DNA from: Pseudogymnoascus destructans
Lineage: Eukaryota > Ascomycota > Leotiomycetes > Thelebolales > Thelebolaceae
Direction: 5' to 3'
Length of the DNA stretch: 64,000 nucleotides
Assembly: GCF_001641265.1 (NCBI RefSeq)
Contig: NW_020167524.1
Location: 1,364,001 to 1,428,000, forward strand
Of this stretch, positions 45,101-57,288 are shown piece after piece (position 1 is the first letter of the stretch; every line of letters begins with the position of its first letter). The position numbers were made by a program, and so were the translations under genes. The notes under the pieces are model-generated. The model was given only the letters and a program-made list of their open reading frames with translations. It made no database searches and was not told where the DNA came from.

Positions 45101-45859
45101 AGGAAGGCCTTCAGAGCCAAGGTTAAGACTGGCAAATCCCAAGACAGTTCTGGCTTTGGTGGTAAGGGTCTAGAGCGCCTCGACCAGGAGCGTGAAGCCG
45201 CACGGATGCGCGAGCGTAAGACGCACAAGACCGAAGGCGACGACGAAGAAGAAAAGGAAGAGAAGGGCGACGACGGGATCCTACTCAAGGCCGCCTCCAC
45301 CGTCCAGTCAGCGACAACCCCTGCACCTGCACCTGCAGCTCCAGCGCAGCTCGTGGGGGTACCCAAGGGCATTGATCTGGACGGTAAGATTACAGTGCAC
45401 CGCACCGAGACCGCAACCGCGGGCTCCGGGTCCAAGAACCCACTGGACAAGGTGGCATCGGCCATCGACGCCATCAACTCGCGCCTCAACAAGACCGGGC
45501 AGCTGCGCTCGGGGGTGCCGATCGATAACAAGGGCCCCGACGCAGGCGCCTTCCACGCGACGCTCGAGATCAACGACTTCCCACAGAAAGCGCGCTGGGC
45601 CGTCACGAATCGCACTAATGTCGCCAAGATCCTCGAGGCGACAGGGACCAGCATCACGACGAAGGGGAGCTTCTATCCGGCGGGCAAGGAGGTGCAGGCC
45701 GGTGGGGACCCGAAATTGTATATCCTGGTGGAGGGCGATACGGAGCTCGTGGTCACGAACGCTATGAGGGAGCTAATGCGGTTGTTGAAGGAGGGGACCA
45801 TGGCGGCGGCGGAGGTGGATAGTAGGGCGCCTGTTGGGGGGAGATACACGGTTACTTAG
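42113..45859 (+). CDS. PRP5: DEAD-box RNA helicase PRP5
   Basis: The model has two exons (42113-42634 and 42689-45859) and 1230 residues. Prp5 remodels U2 snRNP so it can pair with the branch site. The first 174 residues are Arg/Ser/Asp-rich (RS-like). After an acidic linker, the Q-motif region (YERPTAIQMQALPAIMSGRD) starts about residue 620. Helicase motifs follow in order: AKTGSGKT (about 640), PTRELATQ, TPGR, VLDEADRM (about 750), SAT (about 783), ARGLDVK and HRAGRTGR (about 930). The C-terminal extension is typical of Prp5 and ends in a KH-like region (ILEATGTSITTKGSFYPAGK). Inside exon 2, bases 43116-43169 look like a 54-bp in-frame intron with a GC donor (GCAAGC), perfect branch site TGCTAAC and ATAG acceptor; if spliced, the protein is 18 residues shorter. 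Confidence 0.95.
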
Positions 45860-47394
45860 GTGTTAGCTATATTATGAGATACCAAAATGGCGCATTGGGG
45901 CGGTGGTCAAGAGATGCCTCTTGTCTCTGAAATATCAACAGAATGTACCAAGCACAGTCTCTTACATACCATGCATGTAACGTTGTCAACAGCGAGTCGT
46001 GGCCCATCCCATGATCGACTCGAGGAAAATATAACCCACCTTCCTCTCCAAGTTGTAACTGCATATTTCTCCTCCAATAATCCATCCCATCACTAGACAT
46101 CAGGGTTTCGTTCCTAGGACACCAACACCACCTCACCACCATAGTCAGCCGTGGCGTCCCTGCACTGCACGCGGACCACTAACACTGTCTTCGGACGGTC
46201 CTAATCCCATAGTACTGTTGGTGCGTCCAACCAGTCATGCACCGCGCTAAATCGTCATCCCAACCGTCTGGGCAACAACTTGGCCTCTTACGCCGCAGGG
46301 CAGACAATCCGAGTGGTGACGGCGTGTAACCGCCTCCCATCCCGTTCCCATTGTGCAAGAGCCGGGAAAGTTTAAAAAACGAGGCAGCCGCGGCTTTTGC
46401 TTACTTTTGTGGCCGCCACAACCGCCGCCACAACCGCCTCCACCACCACAACCATCACCACAACCTCACCACAACCATTACCACAACCATCACCACAACC
46501 ATCACCACAACCATCACCACAACCATCACCACAAACCGATTCCGGTCCTCGCCTTGTAGAGCAACAAAGCCCACTTTGACAGCCGCTATGATGGGGCGAG
46601 ACTGGAGACGGGGCGGGGATCCGTAGCTGACGTAGTGCGAGTGGGTGTGTGGGGGCAGCGGCGGTGTGGGAAGGTGCACCCACTGTGGCCATACCCCATA
46701 GCGACATGGCCTACGTAAACCCCATGCGACAGGCTGTCTTTGTCGGCGAGATATGAGGTATCCTCAGACATCCTCAGACATCCTCAGACATCCTCAGACA
46801 TCCTCAACTACTACCCTTACAGACTATGTACCCTTACTAACTCAACTCTCCTTTAGTCCTGACAATAGACTCCCTTAGTCGGCGACGCTGTGTCGTCCAA
46901 TGGCTTGGGCATGATGGAAGGCGGCGTGTCGTGCATTGGATCGACCTTCGCTGGACACTTCTTGGTACCGCTTTAGGAATCCTGCGAACCAAATGTACCT
47001 CCACTACCCTTGCCCTCTGGCATTAACTTACTTTAATACTCTACTTTCTTACTTATTAAACCTGCTTAGCTCGCCGCCGTTTCTCTCCTCTTCTTCTCTA
47101 TCCCTTTCGACTTTTGCTGGAATTTGCTTTTCTAGCTTCCGGGTTTCTTAACTCAACGTCAATCAAGTTTCGAAGGGTCCAGGCAATCTAATCGCCGATC
47201 ATCAGTTGTTGCGTCCGCCCCATAAGTTACTCTCCAGACTCGAGAAGAATACCCTTTCTTGAAACAACCCAACCTCGGAAAAAGGCTCGCGCCCCAATCG
47301 CAGTATTCTTACGGCGGTAAATGCAGACCGCTTTCGTCATCCTATCTGACCCCCAAGCCCACTTCGAGCCAATCGTGCATTGGCCCAGTCGAAA
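45860..47394. promoter_or_regulatory. intergenic region with CACAACCATCAC and CATCCTCAGA repeats
   Basis: This region holds the PRP5 3' end and the long leader of the transporter gene. A 12-mer CACAACCATCAC array lies at about 46442-46532 and about four and a half copies of CATCCTCAGA at 46760-46806. Pyrimidine-rich promoter sequence follows at 47040-47150. No coding frame is supported. Confidence 0.5.
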
Positions 47395-49031
47395 ATGGCG
47401 CTGAATCCGAACCACAAAGGTTCCGAATCCTCTCTACCAAACTACACGTTTTCCCCAACCGCCCCAATGGCCAAGGAGAAGCGTATCGAAGACGGCGTCC
47501 TGGCCGACGATGAGGGCAACAGGACCCGAAAGGGCGGCTTGAAGGTCGGCGCCAGAATTGCGCCAGTCCTCCCCCATCTGAGGGGCGCCGACTTCTCGGA
47601 CTCGGACTCGGTCAATGGACAGGATGTGCTGGAGAAGCAGCTTGAGTTGGAGTCGGGGAATGCGCTGCAGTATCGTACTTGCAGCTGGCAAAAGGTAAGG
47701 GTTCAATGGCGCGCTGTGTGTTTTTTGCGGGCTCAGATATTAAGTTTCTCACCTAGACTGCCTTCCTCCTCTTCTCAGAGTACATCTGCTTGGCCATCAT
47801 GTCATTTCCATGGTCCTACTCCATCCTCGGACTTGTCCCTGGACTCATCCTGACCGTCGTCGTGGCAGCCGTCGTGCTCTACACGTCCCTCGTGCTCTGG
47901 GAGTTCTGTCTCCGTCACCCAGAAGTCAGGGACGTGTGTGACATCGGCCAAATGCTGTTCTGGGGTAAAACCTGGGTCTGGTACGCCACGGCCGTCATGT
48001 TCATCCTGAACAACACCTTCATCCAGGGCCTCCACGTCCTGGTGACCGCCAAGTACCTCAACACCATGACGCACCACAGCCAATGCACCGTCGTCTTCGC
48101 CGTGATCTCCACTATCATCTGCTGGTTCTGCTCGCTCCCCCGCACCTTCGACGCGCTCTCCAAGATCGCCTGCGCCACCGCCTTCTTCACCTTCGTCTCC
48201 GCCCTCCTCGCCACCATCTTCTCCGGCCTGGAAGACAAGCCCCTCGGCTTCACCGAGGAACTCGGCGCCCCGATCTACACCGCCTTCCCCCTCCCCGGCA
48301 CCACCTTCGTGGCCGCCATGTCCGCCTTCCTCAACATCTCCTACACCTTCATCGGGCAAATCACCCTCCCCAGCTTCATCGCCGAGATGCGCGAGCCCAA
48401 GGACTTCCCCAAGGCCCTGTGGGCCGTCACCATCGCCGAGATCATCGTCTTCTCCGTCGTCGGCGCGGTCATCTACGTCTACACCGGTAACCAGTACATG
48501 ACCGCCCCCGCCTTCGGCTCCCTCGGCAACGAGATCTACAAGAAGGTGTCTTTCTCCTTCATGATCCCCACCCTCATCTTCCTCGGCGTCCTCTACGCCA
48601 CCGTCTCCGCCCGCTTCATCTTCTTCCGCATCTTCGAGGGCACGATCCACAAGTCCTCGCACACCGTCATCGGATGGTCCGCCTGGGCTGGTATCCTCGC
48701 GTTCACCTGGCTCGGAGCCTTCGTCATCGCGGAGGTCATCCCGTTCTTCTCGGACTTGCTGAGCTTGATGTCCTCCCTCTTCGACTCCTTCTTCGGATTC
48801 ATCTTCTGGGGCGTAGCGTACATCCGCATGCGTCGCGTTGATGGCGGCGTGAGGTGGCTGCACGAGCAGAGCTTGGATGGATACGCTGTCTTGGGGCTGA
48901 ATCTCTTCATTATTGTGGTGGGGTTCTTCTTCCTCACTGTGGGAACGTATGTGTCGGTGCAGAGTATCATGAATAGCTATGCGGCGAATGCTGTTGGTGG
49001 CGTGTTCACTTGCGCGGATAATGGGATTTAA
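47395..49031 (+). CDS. amino-acid transporter, AAAP family (Mtr/N-system-like)
   Basis: The predicted protein has 524 residues in two exons (47395-47694 and 47757-49031; donor GTAAGG). It is a plasma-membrane or vacuolar permease expected to move neutral or aromatic amino acids. A soluble N-terminus of about 95 residues leads into about 11 hydrophobic segments. The first two are diagnostic: CLAIMSFPWSYSILGLVPGL and the adjoining TVVVAAVVLYTSLVLWEF, followed by HPEVRDVCDIGQMLF, the same arrangement as Neurospora Mtr. Later segments include FLNISYTFIGQITLPSFIAE (the AAAP central signature) and AVTIAEIIVFSVVGAVIYVY. The start codon is the first ATG after the leader. Substrate is not readable from sequence. 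A 513-codon antisense frame across it is a composition shadow. Confidence 0.92.
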
Positions 49032-49406
49032 AGGGTGTCCTATTAGGGATGTGAGAAATATATACGTACACTTGTGGGGCTCTCGTGTGTTGGAAGGCGC
49101 AGGTGTTTGGGGGCTTTTTATTTGGATGGACATTTTGTTTTTATGAATGGCTATTTGGATGATGCCAGAGTTGTCGTAGAATTTTGATAGTTGGATTAAT
49201 ATATACTTCACAACAAATCTGCTCCGCCCCCGCTTTTTACACAAGTTATGTGATTGTGTTTTCCATATCACCTTATTAACTGTTATCTCCCAACCTTTCG
49301 TACACCCTTCCTGAGACATGGAGTACAAGAATCGCCAACACAACGAAGTCCCACCTCCCTCACCCCTCCCTCCTCCGCTCCATCTCCCCCAGCATATACC
49401 GCGTGC
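49032..49406. other. convergent 3' flank
   Basis: A region of untranslated-type sequence lies between the transporter and the cyanamide-hydratase gene. Nothing else is seen. Confidence 0.45.
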
Positions 49407-50442
49407 TCACTCATACGGTTCCATCAACGTATTCCCCAACACCCCCTCCCTAAACTCCTTCTCCCCCAAATGACTACTATGCGCCCACGGCTTCAGCTCC
49501 ATCTCCTGCCCAATCGTATGCGCGAAACACTGCGACCACTTGAGGCGCGGATACGCATTCGTCACGTTCATGATCGTTTGGGGGTGTACGAGTTCTGCGT
49601 TCTTGCCTATGTTGTCTGTGGTGTTGTTAGTCTTTTGGTGTCCACATATGGTCTTGTGCTCTGCACCTTGGGGGGTTAGCCGCCACTCCACCGGTGACCC
49701 CGGCAGCCGCCGTGGCCCTGGCCACGACTCCACTTGCCGGAACACCAAACAGCATTCAAACTACTTATAAGATGGTTTTAGGGAAAGGAATAAGACGAAC
49801 CGAAAATAGTAGCCAACAACACCAAAGCCGTAACACTCGTCACCCACCCCGTCTCCCCCAAATCCTGATGCCTTATCACCGCCTCCGCCACGCTCTCCGC
49901 CTGAGCCGTTGGCGCCCCCTCCTTCTTCAATAAATCCAACACCAGCAATCCGCCGTGGAACTCGAAACTCAGGAGCGTGGATGTGATATTCATCGGCGTC
50001 GTCCCGATATCGTGAAGGAGGGAGGTGAGCAGGTATGTTGCGATCCAGCTTGGTGTTAGGAGGTCGGGGAAGGAGAATTTAGCTATTGCGATCCCTATGT
50101 GCTTGTGTCAGACAGGGTTTTGGAGAAGGGGGGAGGGTATATACCGTAGTAGAACACACGCATACTATGGTTAAACGTCTCCACGGGCAATTCCTTTCTC
50201 CCATACTCGATAACCTTGGTAACGAGCGGCGAATCGGGGAGGGGGATATCAACCACGCTCAACTCGGTAGGTTGCTTTGAGTCGACGCGGCTGGCAAGGA
50301 GGGCGGCGGTGGAGCGGGGAAGGGCGCTGAAGCCGTAGGCTTTGATGTCTTCTTCGCGCGCCACTTTGGAGCCGGGGGTGTGGTGGTGGGAGAGGGGGTT
50401 GGGGATGATGGGGTGGGGTTGTGGTGGTGGTGGTTGTGGCAT
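49407..50442 (-). CDS. DDI2: cyanamide hydratase (HD domain, DDI2-like)
   Basis: The predicted protein has 266 residues in three exons (50442-50145, 50094-49801, 49615-49407), all phases consistent (donors GTATAT and GTTCGT are weak but the joined protein is uninterrupted). The family converts cyanamide to urea through an HD-domain metal site. Metal ligands are visible: H in ETFNHSMRVFYYG, the HD pair in LTSLLHDIGTT, H in SFEFHGGLL and H/D in AVIRHQDLGETG. The C-terminal family block DNIGKNAELVHPQTI, AYPRLKWSQCF and KPWAHSSHLG follows. The 40-residue Pro-rich N-terminus (MPQPPPPQPHPIIPNPLSHH) is an extension relative to yeast Ddi2. Confidence 0.9.
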
Positions 50443-51079
50443 TGTGAGAATTTGTGAGGGGTGTTTGGTGGTTTATATATAAATTATGCAGCTGTTGCTG
50501 GCTGGGGATGGGTAAATGCAGGAAGGATTGAGGGGTTATATTGATTTATTTGATTGTCAGCGCTGGGGTTGGATTACTCATTACATCGTTGGAGGATGAT
50601 GATGGTGGTGGTGGTGGTGGTGGTGGTGGTTTGAGGCGATTGCGGGGTGTGGATATGACGTCGCGTGTATAGTAAAGGGTGGTACGAGGAGAGTTAGGTC
50701 TTATGTCAGCTTTATGTCAGCAATTTTGTGGGGAGTCACGGCATTGTGCTGCTATACGATATTGAGCTGGAAATGAAGGAGGAGAATAAATATTATTTAC
50801 TCTCTAGCCCACGAAGCAATTCCCGTCCCTGTCGCTCCGGCGATCAGTGCCAAGACCGCAGCCTTGTCGGTTGACGCTAGCGGACCGCAAGCTCGACGTC
50901 GCCAGGCCGCGAATACGGTCCCTTTCCAATCCACCACCCGCCAACCTCCGCACCGCAACGACCTCCATGCCACTTCCCTAATCGATATAACCTCGCCCCG
51001 AAAACCCCATCACTGCTAGCTACTTCCGGCCCGTGCCAACAATCTCACGGTGAGCCTACTCTACACCAAACCCGCCGTA
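50443..51079. promoter_or_regulatory. divergent promoter of the hydratase and VPS26 genes
   Basis: A GGT trinucleotide run (about 50600-50630) is the only repeat. The VPS26-proximal part is C-rich. No gene is seen. Confidence 0.45.
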
Positions 51080-52377
51080 ATGGCGTACTTCTTCAGCACG
51101 CCTGTCGACATCGACGTCGTGCTCGAGGACACGAGTGATCGGCAGATGGTGGATGTGAAGCTCGATAAGAATCGGAGAGAGAAGGCGCCGCTGTATAGGG
51201 ATGAGGAGAGCGTGAGGGGCGCCGTCACGGTGAGGCCGAAGGATGGGAAGAGGTTGGAGCATACGGGGATTAAGGTCCAGTTTATAGGGACGATTGGTGG
51301 GTTCTTGCTTTCTCTCTCTCCTGCTGTTGGCTGGATATAGGTGTGCTGGGATGAGCGGGACACGTGAAAGTTGGGCACCTAGAAGCTGCCGGTGTTCAAG
51401 GAATGATGAATGGATTGACCACATAACTAACCGTCCCCCCGCACAGAGATGTTCTTCGACCGCGGCAACCACTACGAATTCCTCTCCCTAGGCCAAGAGC
51501 TCGCCGCCCCCGGCGACCTGCAACACCCCCAAACGTTCCCCTTCAACTTCAAAAACGTCGAGAAGCAATACGAATCCTACAACGGGATCAACGTCAAGCT
51601 CCGCTACTTCGTGCGCGTCACCGTCTCGCGCCGCATGGCCGACGTCATCCGCGAAAAGGACATCTGGGTGTATTCCTACAAAGTGCCTCCGGAGACGCAG
51701 AGCAGTATCAAGATGGATGTCGGCATTGAGGATTGCCTGCATATCGAGTTCGAGTACAGTAAGAGCAAGTACCATCTTAAGGATGTGATTGTGGGGAGGA
51801 TTTACTTTTTGCTTGTGAGGCTGAAGATTAAGCATATGGAGTTGAGTATTATTAGGAGGGAGACGACGGGGACGGCGCCGAATCAGTATAATGAGAGTGA
51901 GACGTTGGTGAGGTTTGAGATTATGGATGGGAGTCCGTCGAGAGGTATGTTTTTGTCACCCGTCCTTCCTCTCACCATCCCCCCTGTTTTCCTATAAGTT
52001 TTATGGGACACCAACTAACAAGCACAGGCGAAACAATCCCCATCCGCCTCTTCCTCGGCGGCTTCGACCTAACCCCCACATTCCGCGAAGTCAACAAGAA
52101 ATACTCCACCCGCTACTACCTCAGTCTCGTCCTCATCGACGAAGGTACTTTCTTCCCTCCCTCCCCATTCCCCCATTTCTCACGCCCCCCCCCTTCAATC
52201 CTTCCACCGCGGGGAAACCAAAAGAAAGAACCCCAAACTAACACACCCACAGACGCACGCCGCTACTTCAAACAATCCGAAATCGTCCTCTACCGCCAGA
52301 ACCCGCAGATCGCGGATGCGCAGACGCAGAATACACAGATTGTTGGGGCGCCGCCGCCGGAGAGGGTGGAGCAGTAG
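51080..52377 (+). CDS. VPS26: retromer subunit VPS26
   Basis: The predicted protein has 318 residues in four exons (51080-51296, 51447-51944, 52028-52144, 52253-52377), donors GTGGGT, GTATGT and GTACTT, phases consistent. Vps26 (Pep8) is the arrestin-fold subunit of retromer and works with Vps29 and Vps35 in endosome-to-Golgi recycling. Family blocks are clear: MAYFFSTPVDIDVVLED, KVQFIGTIEMFFDRGNHYEF, FKNVEKQYESYNGINVKLRY, VGIEDCLHIEFEYSKSKYHL, VGRIYFLLVRLKIKHMELSI and GETIPIRLFLGGFDLTPTFR. The two arrestin lobes are complete and length is normal. The C-terminal end (ERVEQ) is short. Confidence 0.96.
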
Positions 52378-53336
52378 GTGGATCGTGAAGCATGAAGGAG
52401 GTTAATGGCTTGGTAACAGAAGGGAGGTGGGGGATTGAAGGGAGGCGCGGGTGGAGGGGTGGATCTTGATGAGGAGGCGGGTGGTGTATATAGTATCGTG
52501 GAAGATGTAGCGGGGAGTTAATGCATTATTCAACTACAAATATTCGTCCTAGCCCTCCTTGTGTGGCTCGAAGTATGGTGAAGGGGGTATGTGCTGCGAG
52601 TCGACACTGCAACTACAATCGCCTTCCTCTCTTCCAGTCGACAGTGAGTAAGAAGCCCATACCATGATACCCACCCCAAGAGATTACAGGCATTCAATTG
52701 CACAGTGACTTGCATAGAAAATCGTTTATAGATTTAACTTTCCTTTTCTTTTCATTCCCTTTGTCCGTTGTCTACTAAATCATTGGACAAAGCCAAGATA
52801 AAACGTGTGGTATCCGCTCAACCCCTCGTCCTTGAACGCACTTTTCTCAAGACAACATCGCCCTCCCACTTTTTCATTGATAGGCGTTATCATTACCCCC
52901 CCCCCTCCATTTCCCCATCCTTTCCCTTCTCCTTTTCCATTCCGCCATCCCTCACTTCATTTTTCTCTCCCCCAAGGCCGTCCATTTTCCATTTTCCTAT
53001 CCCATCCCATCCCTTTTTTTTTAAAAAAAATCCTCCCATCCATCCCATTTAAGGCGCCGTCTAAGACAATAAGAACATGCGAAGAAGAAAAAAAAATCTT
53101 GACCAAAGTCATTATTACTTTTTTGTCCAACTAACAAGAAAAAAAATCGCACAGGTAAGGAGAAACATCCAGAATAGATAGACGGGCTGGCAATTAGTGC
53201 AGGGCGCTTTCGCTAACATTTTGAGGCTGATTAATGCTTGCAAGTGCTCGCTGAATCGTATGGTGAAGGTGTTGGTTTGATGTGATGTGATGTGATGTGA
53301 CGGTGGTGGTGGTGTGTGAGATCAAAAGTGAGGAGA
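52378..53336. other. convergent 3' flanks, no gene seen
   Basis: Pyrimidine-rich sequence (52900-53050) and a TGTGATG run near 53278-53300 lie between VPS26 and the zinc-finger gene. No coding frame is supported. Confidence 0.5.
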
Positions 53337-55105
53337 TCAACTCATGGCCCAGTTTGATTGGGCTGTCATTGATTGCCGTGAAGCCTATTACTGTTAGCAC
53401 ACTGTGAAGATACAAAGGTAGGCAATTAACATACCATCATCGACCCCCCATCAATCTCAATATCCATCCCTACCCGTCCCTCCTCCGCCCCTCCCGGCGG
53501 CACACTCGGACTTGGACTCAAAAGCTGACTCCCCGTCTCGCTCGTCCCCTCCCCTCTCTTCCCCCCCAACGCCTTCCTCGCCCCCACCTCACTCAACCCA
53601 TCCTTCCTAACATGAATCTTCAAATGCCGTCTCAACTGATCGCGCCGCCTAAAACTCTTCCCACACACCCCACACCGACACTCCTCCTCCGGCTCATGGA
53701 TCTTCTTATGCTTACTCAGATTACTGCTCTCCGCGAAGCGACGTCCACAGCCGGGGAAATCGCACAACAGCGGCTTCTCGCGCGTATGCTTGGTGCGCGT
53801 ATGCATCGTCAATTGACTCGCCTGCGCGGCCTCGTAGTCGCAGCCCGGTTCTTTGCATTTAAACGGCTTGTCCCCCGTGTGCGTGCGCATGTGGCTCTCG
53901 AGGGTCTGGGAGGTGCTGAACTCGTGGTGGCATTCGGGGCACTTACACGCCTTGTGCCCAGTGTGGGACTGCATATGTCTATCCAACTTCGAGCGCTGCG
54001 CGAAGCCCGCACGGTCGGCGGGGAGGGAGAGACGACTGCATCCTGACCAGCGGCAGACGAAGCCGAGGGATTTGGAGAGCGGCGCGGTGTGCACGGATTG
54101 GATGTGCGATTGCAGTGCTGCTTTTGTGGCGAAGGTTTTTCCGCAGGGCGTGGAGGTGGGGGTGTCGTGCCATTGGCAGACGGGGACGGGGAAGTTGGGG
54201 TCGGGTTGCGAGGCGGGGGTTAAGAGGGCGGCGTCGGAGGGGGGGTGAGGCGAGGAGTAGGTCGATGCGGCGGAGGGAGTTGGTTCGGTGGAGAAGGCGA
54301 AGGGGTCTTGGGAGGAGGAGGAGCGGGAGGAGAGGTCGCGGAGGGACATGGCGTATTGGAGGGTTGAGTTTTGGAAGGAGGGAGGACCCATGTTATGGTA
54401 GGTCTCGTGACTTTGGCAGAAATTGCTGTTGTTGTTGATGTATTGGCACATACCACTGTCCTGCGCCGCTCCCATCATGCCGCCATTGTTGTAGGAAGGC
54501 ATGTAGGCGTTGGTGAACATGCACGCGCCGAAGTGGGGTGGGTGAGTGGCATTCGTGTACCCGTTCGCGATCGTAGCGCAAAATTCGTAGTTTTGCGAGC
54601 CGTTGTAAAATTGCCCGCCCGACATTGCCGGGGGCTTCATGGCTGCTAGACTCGCTGCCGCGGACACGATATCCATCCCAAAGCTCCCTGCGCATTTTGT
54701 GGTCCCGCTGTGACAGACGTTTGAACCGTGGCAGGTGTCAATGGGCAGGCAGTAAGGGTTGGTGCACTCGACGAGATCGTCACCAGTACAACCAGTACAG
54801 TCGGGTTCGTGGCACTGCTGGACGTGGCACTCCGGGCTGTCGCATCTCTCCTCGTAGATGATTGTAGACCTGTTGCTGTGTCCGCCGCTGAAGTAGTGGT
54901 CGTGGTGCGACTGGTGGAAGGAATCTTCGGTCGTGGGATGGGGAGACGGCGCTTCGGTATTCGTGGCTTGGGTATATGCATTCGACGAGCTATCCCATGG
55001 CAACGCGTTCGCCCAGACGTCTGCCGCGTCAATCGAGCCATCCTGCGAGAACATCATGTCCATATTTCCTCCCGACGACGGGTTGTAGGCGCGGTTGTCG
55101 TTCAT
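53337..55105 (-). CDS. multi-C2H2 transcription factor, Zap1/ZafA-like
   Basis: The model has two exons (55105-53435 and 53384-53337) and 572 residues. Residues about 90-140 form a Cys-rich block (CDSPECHVQQCHEPDCTGC) of unknown role, possibly metal-binding. Six zinc fingers lie in the last third: CQWHDTPTSTPCGKTF, VCRWSGCSRLS, CKCPECHHEFS, FKCKEPGCDYEA, LLCDFPGCGRRFAESSNLSK and CRCGVCGKSFRRRDQ. The order (two C-x-W fingers, then the ESSNLSKH finger) resembles yeast Zap1, the zinc-responsive activator; this orthology is inference. The last intron (donor GTATGT, branch TGCTAAC, 50 bp) replaces the unspliced tail MMVC by MMASRQSMTAQSNWAMS; the unspliced frame would stop at 53426. Confidence 0.8.
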
Positions 55106-56794
55106 TATCTCGAGCTGCCTAGAGAGTCATTAGCGGTCTGGTACCCCGACGAGCGACACGAACACGACTGGCGACTGGCGACAAGATTAAAAAATGCAGA
55201 GGGAGTTTCTTACCCAAGCAGCGCTTCGAACGGAGTTGCTCCCATTCGCAGCTCGCAAGGTAGCTGGGACGTGTGTCGAGGTCGGAATCAAAGGTCGAGG
55301 CTCAAACCCATCAAGGTTACTATCGGAAGCAGTGGGATAACGCAGATAGCGCGCACGGAGTCGAGGGTTGTTGAGTGTCGAATGAGAAATATATCAGTAG
55401 ACAAGAAGGGCAAGATGTTGTTTCGTGAACCTAGAATAAATGGGAGGGATCTTCGAGGGGCAGTAACAGGACAGAACAACAAGATTTCGGTCGGGAAGTG
55501 TTGGTGGTGAGAAGTTTGGCGGGGGGGGGGGGGCATGGAGAAAGGTCTTCATTGACGATTTTTCGCAGTGGCCCCAACCCACAAGGTTACTTAGTGTAGC
55601 ACAGTACAAATCAGAGGCGTTGATGACGAAAGGGGAAGTAGAAGCGAGTGCGGGCTTTACCGGAAGAGGTGTAGCGGATTGGAAAATTACCTTGGAGGTT
55701 GACGCTGGGGGGTAAGGTGGACCAATCAGAGGGGTTTAATAAGAATTGGGGCGTGATTAGATAATAAAACCGGGGTACGTACTCTGAGGTAGAAGTTACC
55801 AAGGGAGGAGGAAGGAAGGGTGAAGGGGAGGGTGAAGGGAAGGATGAAGGAAGGGTGAAGGAAGGGTGAAGGAAGGGTGAAGGGTATAATATAATAGAGA
55901 TAATATATAATAGAGACAATAGAGATAATAGAGGGAATAGAGGGAATAGAGGGTATAGAGGGTATAGAGGGTATAGAGGGTATAGACGGAATAGAGGGTA
56001 TAGACGGAATAGAGGGTATAGAGGGTATAGACGGAATAGACGGAATAGGGTATAGAGGTATAAGGGAATAGAGGGGTCTAGAGGGTAACTTAGAGGAAGA
56101 AAAGACCCTAGGTTAGCTATGACAGCTCCGACTAACTAGAGAATACTTGGATTGTTATAGCATCAACAGAACAAATCTCTTCTATTCCCTTCGTCTATAC
56201 CCTCTATTCCTATTCCCTTCGTCTATACTCTATACCCTCTATTCCTATCCCCTTCCTAGCTATAGAAGACGATCGTAGGGGGTATAGACGAAGGGAATAG
56301 GAATAGACGGTATAGACGAATAGAGGGAATAGACGGTATAGAGATAATAGAGATAATAGAATAGAGGTATAGCCAAGGCTGGATAAATTAATTTGCTCAT
56401 CCCTCAGCCGCCATTTCCAGCCAAGACCAAGGCCGGATAAATTAATTTGCCCATAGCTCCCTCCTCCTCTACTGCACCACCACAACCGGGCCGGAAAAAC
56501 CGCCAGGAGCTCCCCCCCAACCTCCCAAGACTCTAAGCCCCTCTGCGCACGATTGTGCCCCATCACCACTCAGCAAACACGCAAATCCACAGCGTAAAGA
56601 GTCATTCATTCAATTGCCTTTATTATCCCCTACACTCCCACCTCAAACCCATATCCAAACCAAAGTAACCCCCCGGGCACACCCAATATACCCCGCCCAC
56701 AACGCCAACACACCACCACGCCACCACGCCACCCCGCCACCCCGCCACCCCGCCACCATCCCATCTCCCATCCTCATCCACCACCACAACAACA
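55106..56794. repeat. intergenic region with AGAGGGTAT/AATAGACGG repeats and a 26-bp inverted repeat
   Basis: The first several hundred bases are the zinc-finger gene's promoter. Bases 55800-55885 hold AAGGGTGAAGG-type units, 55920-56070 about 15 AGAGGGTATAG/ACGGAATAG units. A perfect 26-base inverted repeat (56203-56228 with 56282-56307) encloses a 53-base loop. 56690-56755 holds CACCCCGC units. A long-range self-similarity exists between 56180-56250 and the 55920-56070 array on the opposite strand. Confidence 0.75.
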
Positions 56795-57288
56795 ATGGGC
56801 AACCTCTGCGGCTCCGAATCCAAATCCCCCGACGCCTTCTCAACCCCCGGCCGCGCCCTCTCCTCCGCCCCTCCTCAGAACGCGACGTCTAGACCTCCTG
56901 CTAAGATCGCTGGTGGACCGCCGCAGCGATTGGGTGGGGGCGCGGCGGGGGGAGGAGGAGGGGGGGATCCGAGGAGGGATGCCGCTAATGCTGCTGAGGT
57001 ATGAGATCTCCTTTTGCTTTTCCCCGGTTTAGATGGCATTTGGTTGGAGTAGGGCGAGTGGGGAGTGTTGGGGATGGGAGAGGCGATGGGGGGTATGAGA
57101 GGATGTATGCTGATGGTGTGATAACACAGGCCCGCGCAAAAGCAGCAGCGAAACCGACAGGGAAATTAGGACAGCAGTTGAATGCGCAGAAGATGCAGAG
57201 GAGGACGGATGCCTTGCAGGAGGCTAGTAGGGAGGAGGTTGCGAGGAGAGGTGCCGATGCTGCGGCGGCGGCGAGGAGTTATAATTGA
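56795..57288 (+). CDS. small N-myristoylated membrane-anchored protein of unknown function
   Basis: Two exons (56795-56998, 57130-57288; donor GTATGA, acceptor ACACAG, phase 0) give 120 residues. The N-terminus MGNLCGSESKS is a strong N-myristoylation signal (Gly2) with a Cys5 that could be palmitoylated, so attachment to a membrane is inferred. A disordered Gly/Pro/Ser middle (GGAAGGGGGG) is followed by a helical, Ala/Arg/Gln-rich end (GKLGQQLNAQKMQRR, then ALQEASREEVARRGADAAAA) closing with ARSYN. I do not know its function; the layout resembles a small conserved ascomycete family. Confidence 0.8.

Noticed and set aside
47802..49343. 513-codon minus-strand frame antisense to the transporter
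   Set aside because: It mirrors the C-rich third positions of a real membrane-protein gene and is almost all Glu/Gly/Asp; no domain.
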